8,951 bases of DNA, taken from assembly GCA_027043985.1 (NCBI GenBank), contig JALUDQ010000206.1, positions 1 to 8,951 of the forward strand, given 5' to 3'. The DNA is from Desulfurococcales archaeon. Its GTDB lineage: Archaea; Thermoproteota; Thermoprotei_A; Sulfolobales; WANQ01. The position numbers and the translations under genes are program-made. Shown here in pieces: positions 5,101 through 8,951 of the stretch. Numbering within the stretch: the first letter of the stretch is position 1; each line of letters opens with the position of its first letter. The notes below the pieces were generated by a model that did no database searches, was not told the DNA's origin, and saw only the letters and a list, made by a program, of their open reading frames with translations.

Positions 5101-6153
5101 ATAGCGAGGATAGTAGACGCCTACACCGAGCTAAACCGCATATTGAGAAAACAAGGCTATCATATCATAGGGCTACATAGTGCGGTCAAAAAATGTCATT
5201 GGACACATGCAGCTCTAGTTGAACGTAGGTTCTGCTACAAGTGTAAGTTCTATGGAATAGAGAGTCATAGATGTATACAGATGACTCCGACAACTCTCTG
5301 GTGCTGGAACCGCTGCCTCCACTGTTGGAGAATGAGGCCTAAGGACCGTGGTCTAGAATGGGATGATACAAGACTGCCTAGAGTAGACGACCCGGAGTTC
5401 ATAGCTGATCAATCAATAAAAGAATTTAAGCGCATAATATCGGGTTATAAGGGGAGACCCGGCGTTGACCCCCGAATGGTTGAGGAGGCATTGAACCCCA
5501 AGCACGTAGCTATAAGTTTGAGCGGTGAACCTACGCTCTATCCAAGGCTAGGCGAGCTAATAGAAATATATCACCGGAAAGGACTATCAACATTTCTAGT
5601 GACACGCGGTATAAGACCCGATGTCCTAGAAGGACTTGAGGAAGAGCCTAGCCAGCTCTACGTTTCCCTTGAGGCTTGGAACGAGAAAATGTATGAGAAA
5701 TTAAATGAACCCCTAGTCCCTAATGCTTGGAATCTAACACTTAAAACACTAGAACTACTACCATCCTTTAAGTCTCCAACAGTTATCAGAATCACGTTAA
5801 TGAAAGGAATAAACATGTCACCACGTGACGCTGAGGGTTTTGCTAAGCTATTGGAGAAAGCTAATCCAACCTATATCGAAGTTAAAGCATACATGTATGT
5901 GGGTGCGTCAAGAGAGCGTTTAAGACCGGAAAATATGCCTAGGCATAGCGAGGTAAGAGAGTTTGCTAGAATGTTATCAGAGAAAATAGGTTACCCCATA
6001 GTATCAGAGAGTATTCCAAGTAGAGTAGTATTATTGAGCCGCCTCAAAAAACCTATAAGACATGGAAAAGGATGCCCGGAAGGCTGGAAGACCAAGGAGA
6101 TAGGCGACGAGTATAGTGGTGAGTATGGCAAGTACCTAAACGATACTGGATAG
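5101..6153 (+). CDS. taw1: TYW1-type 4-demethylwyosine synthase (radical SAM)
   Basis: TYW1/Taw1 condenses N1-methylguanosine-37 of tRNA-Phe with pyruvate carbons to make the tricyclic base of wyosine, a cytoplasmic step that protects reading frame at Phe codons. Numbering from ATA 5101 (350 residues): the radical-SAM motif C68-x3-C72-x2-C75 (CWNRCLHC) binds the first 4Fe-4S cluster, and C32, C45 and C58, spaced 13 and 13, match the second cluster of characterised TYW1. GIESHRC and [19 protein letters not shown] and the KAYMYVG strand are further family marks. Start: codons from 5101 to 5142 ([13 protein letters not shown]) read like genuine TYW1 N-terminus and a strong ribosome site precedes ATA 5101; in-frame TGA is at 5092-5094. 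The conservative start is TTG 5143 (336 residues). It heads a probable operon with the zinc-finger and protease genes. Confidence 0.93.
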   Translation: MARIVDAYTELNRILRKQGYHIIGLHSAVKKCHWTHAALVERRFCYKCKFYGIESHRCIQMTPTTLWCWNRCLHCWRMRPKDRGLEWDDTRLPRVDDPEFIADQSIKEFKRIISGYKGRPGVDPRMVEEALNPKHVAISLSGEPTLYPRLGELIEIYHRKGLSTFLVTRGIRPDVLEGLEEEPSQLYVSLEAWNEKMYEKLNEPLVPNAWNLTLKTLELLPSFKSPTVIRITLMKGINMSPRDAEGFAKLLEKANPTYIEVKAYMYVGASRERLRPENMPRHSEVREFARMLSEKIGYPIVSESIPSRVVLLSRLKKPIRHGKGCPEGWKTKEIGDEYSGEYGKYLNDTG

Positions 6154-6199
6154 AATAAGGTATAAGCTCCGAAACACCCTATATAGATGGAGAACGAGG

Positions 6200-6451
6200 A
6201 TGGGAGAGCTCTATAAGCCAGGTTTTAAGCTGGGTAGGGATCTAGCTACACTTGTACCAGCAGAAGAAGTAATAGAGAGAATACTAGCGAATAGGAGAAT
6301 CTACGAGAACAAGATTATATTAAAATGTAAGCTATGTGGGAAAATATTCACCGATCCAATGGATGCTCTACTCCACCAATATGAGCATTGGAGAAAGAAC
6401 GAGGATGCTTGCTTCGTAATAGAGTTGCCAGGAGTTACGAGATACGAGTAA
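6200..6451 (+). CDS. Single C2H2 zinc-finger mini-protein
   Basis: This 83-residue protein carries one classical finger, C43-x2-C46-x12-H59-x3-H63 (CKLC...HQYEH), with a hydrophobic core (F50, L58) as in eukaryotic-type C2H2 fingers. The N-terminal 40 residues are predicted helical (PAEEVIERILANRRIY) and a short hydrophobic tail (CFVIELPGV) follows. Small C2H2 proteins of this kind are common in Crenarchaeota and are presumed to bind DNA, RNA or a protein partner; the actual target is unknown. Start ATG 6200 has GGAG at 6189-6192 seven bases upstream. The frame stays open upstream to 6140 without a standard start. It lies 46 bases after TYW1 and 21 before the protease gene, so it is probably co-transcribed with both. 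Confidence 0.8.
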   Translation: MGELYKPGFKLGRDLATLVPAEEVIERILANRRIYENKIILKCKLCGKIFTDPMDALLHQYEHWRKNEDACFVIELPGVTRYE

Positions 6452-6472
6452 ATTGTTGAAAGGAGAATACTA

Positions 6473-7648
6473 ATGGATGAGTCTGATAGGAGTTTATTCC
6501 TAGCACTAGTGATCCTCATAGTAGTTGCAGCAAGCATAGTGTCATCATATTTTGGTAGTATTAATGCGTTATCCGAGACTACTTACCGTAAACTCCTCAT
6601 AAAATCCCTAGTAAATGAGATAAAAGATACCGTGGCAAAGATTCGCGGATTAGAGTTCCCAAATAATACTACGGTAATGATAATCAATATTAGCTGGGTT
6701 CTCAAACACTGGGGTCCTCCTCCGAAACCATCTCAGCAAGACCTCATAAGAGAAAGAGTATATAAGATGAGCTTCCTTGTACCCCCTAGCTTTAGTTTAC
6801 TCGCTGGACAAAAACAGTGGACTGTATCATTTATGGCAGCTACAGCTGGCTACACGCTATACATTGTTGAAGAAAACTTCAACCCATACGACCCGGTAGC
6901 AAAGAGGGCAATAGCCCACGAGCTAACACACATACTCCAATACAAGTACTTTCATCCCCAGTACCCGGCGACAACAGATGGAGGACTAGCCATGAGAGCA
7001 CTAGTAGAGGGGGACGCAGATTTCGTAGCAGACATGTACTGCAATCTAACAGGGATAAAACCTAGAGGTCCTCTACCAATACCAATAGATCATCCATACA
7101 TAGCACTCCAATCATTCCCCTACATATACGGTGAAAAATTCGTAAGCTACCTCTACCATAAAGCAAACAACACCTGGACTCTAGTCAACCAAGCATACAA
7201 GAACCCGCCGAGAAGCACAGAACAAGTAATGCACCCAGAAAAATACCTAGCCCACGAAAACCCGGTAAATGTAACCCTAAAAGTAAATGAAACCGAGAAA
7301 CCAGTATACACCGATGCAATGGGAGAATACTACATACTACTAGTCCTAGCACCAAAAATAGGACTAGACCAAGCAAAGAAAGCAGCAGAAGGATGGGGAG
7401 GAGACCTACTAGCACTATTCCACAACAACAAAACAAACACATGGACACTCTACTGGAACACAACATGGGACACAATAGAAGACGCAAAAGAATACTATAA
7501 CACAATAACACAAGCCCTAATAAAAACCGGGGGAACAATAATAACCCAACAACAAGACAAGACAACAATAAAAATATACAACTACACCACAACAATAACT
7601 CTCTACAAAAACAATGTTCTACTAGAAACACATACAACAAAACAGTAA
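6473..7648 (+). CDS. Membrane-anchored gluzincin-type zinc metalloprotease (HELTH), extracytoplasmic
   Basis: Residues 8-28 form one hydrophobic segment after a short charged N-terminus (DESDR), fitting a signal anchor with the rest outside the cell. The catalytic motif HELTH lies at 149-153 and the third zinc ligand is probably E179 in LVEGDAD, giving a gluzincin arrangement. Further on, STEQVMHPEKY (248-258) and GEYYILLVLA...AAEGWGGD (284-311) resemble conserved blocks of a bacterial HELTH protease-like family of unknown substrate, recalled rather than searched. At least nine N-x-S/T sequons are spread through the chain, consistent with a glycosylated surface protein. Start ATG 6473 has AGGAGA at 6461-6466. 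The last 100 residues are Thr/Asn/Lys/Tyr rich and encoded by very A+C-rich DNA (about 78% over 7441-7680). Inferred role: surface protein turnover or maturation. Confidence 0.8.
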   Translation: MDESDRSLFLALVILIVVAASIVSSYFGSINALSETTYRKLLIKSLVNEIKDTVAKIRGLEFPNNTTVMIINISWVLKHWGPPPKPSQQDLIRERVYKMSFLVPPSFSLLAGQKQWTVSFMAATAGYTLYIVEENFNPYDPVAKRAIAHELTHILQYKYFHPQYPATTDGGLAMRALVEGDADFVADMYCNLTGIKPRGPLPIPIDHPYIALQSFPYIYGEKFVSYLYHKANNTWTLVNQAYKNPPRSTEQVMHPEKYLAHENPVNVTLKVNETEKPVYTDAMGEYYILLVLAPKIGLDQAKKAAEGWGGDLLALFHNNKTNTWTLYWNTTWDTIEDAKEYYNTITQALIKTGGTIITQQQDKTTIKIYNYTTTITLYKNNVLLETHTTKQ

Positions 7649-7703
7649 ACCAAAATAACCACAAACCCACCAAAAACAAACAGCACACACGGCTAGGCAC
7701 AAA
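7321..7703 (+). other. A+C-skewed, T-poor stretch across protease 3' end and intergenic DNA
   Basis: By hand count, 7441-7680 has 30 T and 22 G in 240 bases (A+C about 78%). The 55 non-coding bases 7649-7703 have 2 T and 5 G (about 87%). The skew continues from coding into non-coding sequence, so protein composition alone does not explain it. It ends at the tRNA-Ser gene. Confidence 0.7.
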
Positions 7704-7720
7704 GCCGGGGTCGCCTAGCC
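7691..7720 (+). repeat. 8-bp inverted repeat joining tRNA-Ser leader to its D arm
   Basis: GGCTAGGC at 7691-7698, just before the tRNA, is perfectly complementary to GCCTAGCC at 7713-7720 inside the D arm, with a 14-base loop that contains the 5' end of the mature tRNA. In a precursor this hairpin would compete with the acceptor and D stems until the leader is cut off. Confidence 0.6.
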
Positions 7721-7788
7721 TGGTAGGGCGCCGGCCTGCTAAGCCGGTGGGGCGTGGCCCCACGCGGGTTCAAATCCCGCCCCCGGCG
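7704..7788 (+). tRNA. tRNA-Ser (anticodon GCU)
   Basis: This is a type II cloverleaf. Acceptor 7704-7710 pairs with 7781-7787 (seven G-C pairs); anticodon stem 7731-7735/7743-7747 with loop CTGCTAA, anticodon GCT at 7738-7740; long variable arm 7748-7763 forming GGGGC/GCCCC; T stem 7764-7768/7776-7780 with loop TTCAAAT. Discriminator G7788, as expected for tRNA-Ser, and encoded CCA at 7789-7791. No intron. It reads AGC/AGU codons. No TATA box is visible in the A+C-rich 55 bases upstream, so it may be processed from the preceding protease transcript. Confidence 0.97.
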
Positions 7789-7865
7789 CCACTCCTCAAT
7801 TAAATGAATATTTTATGTCCTCTACAAATTATGATGCATTACAATGTTTATGGGGTTTTCAGAAC

Positions 7866-7908
7866 TTTTGTCTTATATACTGCTATGTACATATAGTATC
7901 TCTTGGTG
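7866..7908 (+). promoter_or_regulatory. Promoter and ribosome site of alaX
   Basis: TTATATA (7873-7879), preceded by a T-rich element, is a good TATA box; a start about 25 bases later (near 7901) leaves a short leader holding GGTG (7905-7908). The block CTTGGTGTA before this gene also precedes padR (891-899), with the same six-base spacing from GGTG to ATG, which supports ATG 7915 as the start. Confidence 0.6.
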
Positions 7909-7914
7909 TATGTT

Positions 7915-8637
7915 ATGCCTACTGAGTTATTATATCAAAAAGATAGTTATTTGAAAGAATTCGAGGCAATTGTAAAGAGAGTTGATGGTGAAAAGATAGT
8001 TCTTGATCGAACAGTCTTCAATCCCCGTAGTGGCGGGCTAGATCATGATACTGGTGTGCTACTGAAAGATGGTAATGAATACAGGGTTGTACGGGTATTA
8101 CTTGACAAGGAGACTGGCGAGGTTATTCATTTTCTTGAGGTAAGCGATCATGATCTTAGAGAGGGAGATAAGGTTAAGGGTATTATTGACTGGGATAGAA
8201 GATACCGTATAATGAGAATGCATACCGCTGCACATATATTAGCCGCTATAATGTATAGAGACTATAATGCTCTAATAACCGGTGGTCATGTCGGCGTTGA
8301 GAAATCTTATGACGACTATAGTTTATCCGAGTTTAATCCCGAAATATTTCGTGAAGCAATACGTAAAGCCAACGAGGTAGTAAAACAGGGGATAGAGGTA
8401 AAGATATACTGGTTGAGGAGAGAAGAAGCACTAAAAATACCTGGTATAGTAAAGTTGGCCTCACGCATGCCTCCAGACGTAGAATATCTAAGGATAGTGG
8501 AGATTCCGGGTATAGATATGCAAGCCGATGGGGGGCCCCACGTAAAGAATACCAGAGAGATAGGAGAAATAGTGTTCCTAAAAGCTGAGAATAAGGGTAG
8601 AAGGAGAAAGAGGTTATACTATACTGTTAAGCCGTAG
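7915..8637 (+). CDS. alaX: AlaX-type alanyl-tRNA trans-editing protein
   Basis: Free-standing AlaX proteins hydrolyse Ser-tRNA-Ala (some also Gly-tRNA-Ala) that escapes alanyl-tRNA synthetase, in the cytoplasm. The 240 residues fit the medium AlaX-M type: an N-terminal beta domain with FNPRSGGLDHDTG (35-47; the AlaRS/AlaX FYP-GGQ-DTG block), then the zinc-binding editing domain with HTAAH (103-107) and DGGPHVKNTREIG (205-217). H103, H107 and H209 are likely zinc ligands. The usual Cys of CGGTH is Asp205 and the Thr is Pro208, so the fourth ligand is changed. Start: ATG 7915 with GGTG at 7905-7908; TTG 7903 or GTG 7906 would overlap that site. It is transcribed alone and converges with the edge gene, stops 35 bases apart. 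The C-terminal tail is basic (KGRRRKR), suitable for tRNA contact. Confidence 0.9.
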   Translation: MPTELLYQKDSYLKEFEAIVKRVDGEKIVLDRTVFNPRSGGLDHDTGVLLKDGNEYRVVRVLLDKETGEVIHFLEVSDHDLREGDKVKGIIDWDRRYRIMRMHTAAHILAAIMYRDYNALITGGHVGVEKSYDDYSLSEFNPEIFREAIRKANEVVKQGIEVKIYWLRREEALKIPGIVKLASRMPPDVEYLRIVEIPGIDMQADGGPHVKNTREIGEIVFLKAENKGRRRKRLYYTVKP

Positions 8638-8672
8638 GAAATATTAAGATTCTCTAAATACGTGTTACAGTA

Positions 8673-8921
8673 CTACGTGTTTTCCTCTATAATTTGTTTG
8701 AAAACGCTATCATGCCTCCCAAATATCTCATATATATTGTTCTCGTAGTGTTCGTGGAATCTTGTTAGTGTCTTGTATATGTTTTCAGCGGCTTCACCTT
8801 TGAATGGTATGTCTAGGGGGCTGGGTTCATAGTAGTCCATTCCTTTTATGAGCGAGGTTGCAAAATACCATAGTGTTTTTCTTATTTTTCTACCCTTTAT
8901 CTTCTTCTTATCGGAACCCAT
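8673..8921 (-). CDS. Unrecognised small charged helical protein at the window edge
   Basis: The frame encodes 82 residues from ATG 8919-8921 and I recognise no family. Seen: a very basic N-terminus (DKKKIKGRKIRK), an aromatic segment (TLWYFATSLIKGMDYYEP) and a mainly helical acidic C-terminal half (AAENIYKTLTRFHEHYENN...QIIEEN). No membrane segment and no Cys. Start uncertain: the frame is open to the right edge, so the gene may begin outside the window. There is no ribosome site before ATG 8921, but ATATAC at the edge (8946-8951, read on the minus strand) lies about 26 bases upstream, which would suit a leaderless message starting at this ATG. It converges with alaX. Confidence 0.6.
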   Translation of the reverse strand: MGSDKKKIKGRKIRKTLWYFATSLIKGMDYYEPSPLDIPFKGEAAENIYKTLTRFHEHYENNIYEIFGRHDSVFKQIIEENT

Positions 8922-8951
8922 GCTTCTGAAGCTGCAGTGTAGTACGTATAT

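Noticed and set aside
7185..7763. Minus-strand open frame of 192 codons opposite the protease and tRNA-Ser
   Set aside because: Its Leu/Cys/Phe/Val-rich translation is the complement of A+C-rich coding DNA, and it overlaps a tRNA gene. The plus frame carries conserved protease motifs.
7792..7865. Possible C/D box guide RNA (TATGATGC followed by pyrimidine-rich DNA)
   Set aside because: The C-box match is incomplete and no D box (CTGA) lies at a suitable distance on the plus strand; the minus strand has CTGA without a C box.
8659..8681. Direct repeat TACGTGTT spaced 15 bases apart between alaX and the edge gene
   Set aside because: Only two 8-base copies, one overlapping coding sequence, with no symmetry or promoter relation. 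Probably chance.
1..8951. CRISPR arrays, insertion sequences, integrase or attachment sites, defence cassettes
   Set aside because: No repeat-spacer pattern, transposase or integrase motif, or terminal inverted repeats were seen, and neither tRNA gene has a visible duplicated 3' end.

Overview
The window looks like the chromosome of a hyperthermophilic crenarchaeon (Thermoproteota, most likely Desulfurococcales-like). The protein-coding DNA is fairly AT-rich, but the two tRNA genes have almost purely G-C stems, which is typical of hyperthermophiles. Starts are preceded by GGTGA/GGAG ribosome sites 6-9 bases upstream, promoters carry archaeal TATA boxes, ATA/AGA/AGG codons abound, and the gene set (TYW1, free-standing AlaX, a NikR-type regulator, single C2H2 finger mini-protein) is archaeal. 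The species is not identified; this is inference from style and content.

Layout. 2-571: 3' part of a class 1 dihydroorotate dehydrogenase gene. 674-748: tRNA-Thr(GGU). 835-2811: a PadR repressor gene and a MATE efflux pump gene in one operon, headed by two near-perfect 17-bp palindromes that bracket the TATA box. 2825-3196 (minus): a small NifX/NifB-type iron-cluster-binding-family protein, convergent with the pump gene and divergent from the next unit. 3299-4386: a PHP-domain phosphoesterase translationally coupled (4-base overlap) to a small four-helix membrane protein. 4496-4954: a NikR-like ribbon-helix-helix regulator in which all four nickel ligands are replaced. 5101-7648: an apparent operon of TYW1 (wyosine tRNA modification), a C2H2 zinc-finger mini-protein and a membrane-anchored HELTH metalloprotease, followed by tRNA-Ser(GCU) at 7704-7788. 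7915-8637: AlaX alanyl-tRNA editing protein. 8673-8921 (minus): unrecognised small protein at the right edge.

How the genes work together. Three features concern tRNA function (TYW1, AlaX, two tRNA genes), but they sit in separate transcription units. The clearest functional unit is the PadR-MATE pair: a drug- or metabolite-responsive repressor that probably controls its own promoter and the exporter behind it. No intergenic stretch exceeds 300 bases. No insertion sequence, CRISPR array, integrase or defence cassette is visible. The most unusual observations are the paired PadR operators, a probable ATA start codon for TYW1, the ligand-less NikR homologue, loss of the catalytic cysteine motif in the PyrD-like protein, and a very strong A+C strand skew that builds along some genes and peaks just before tRNA-Ser.
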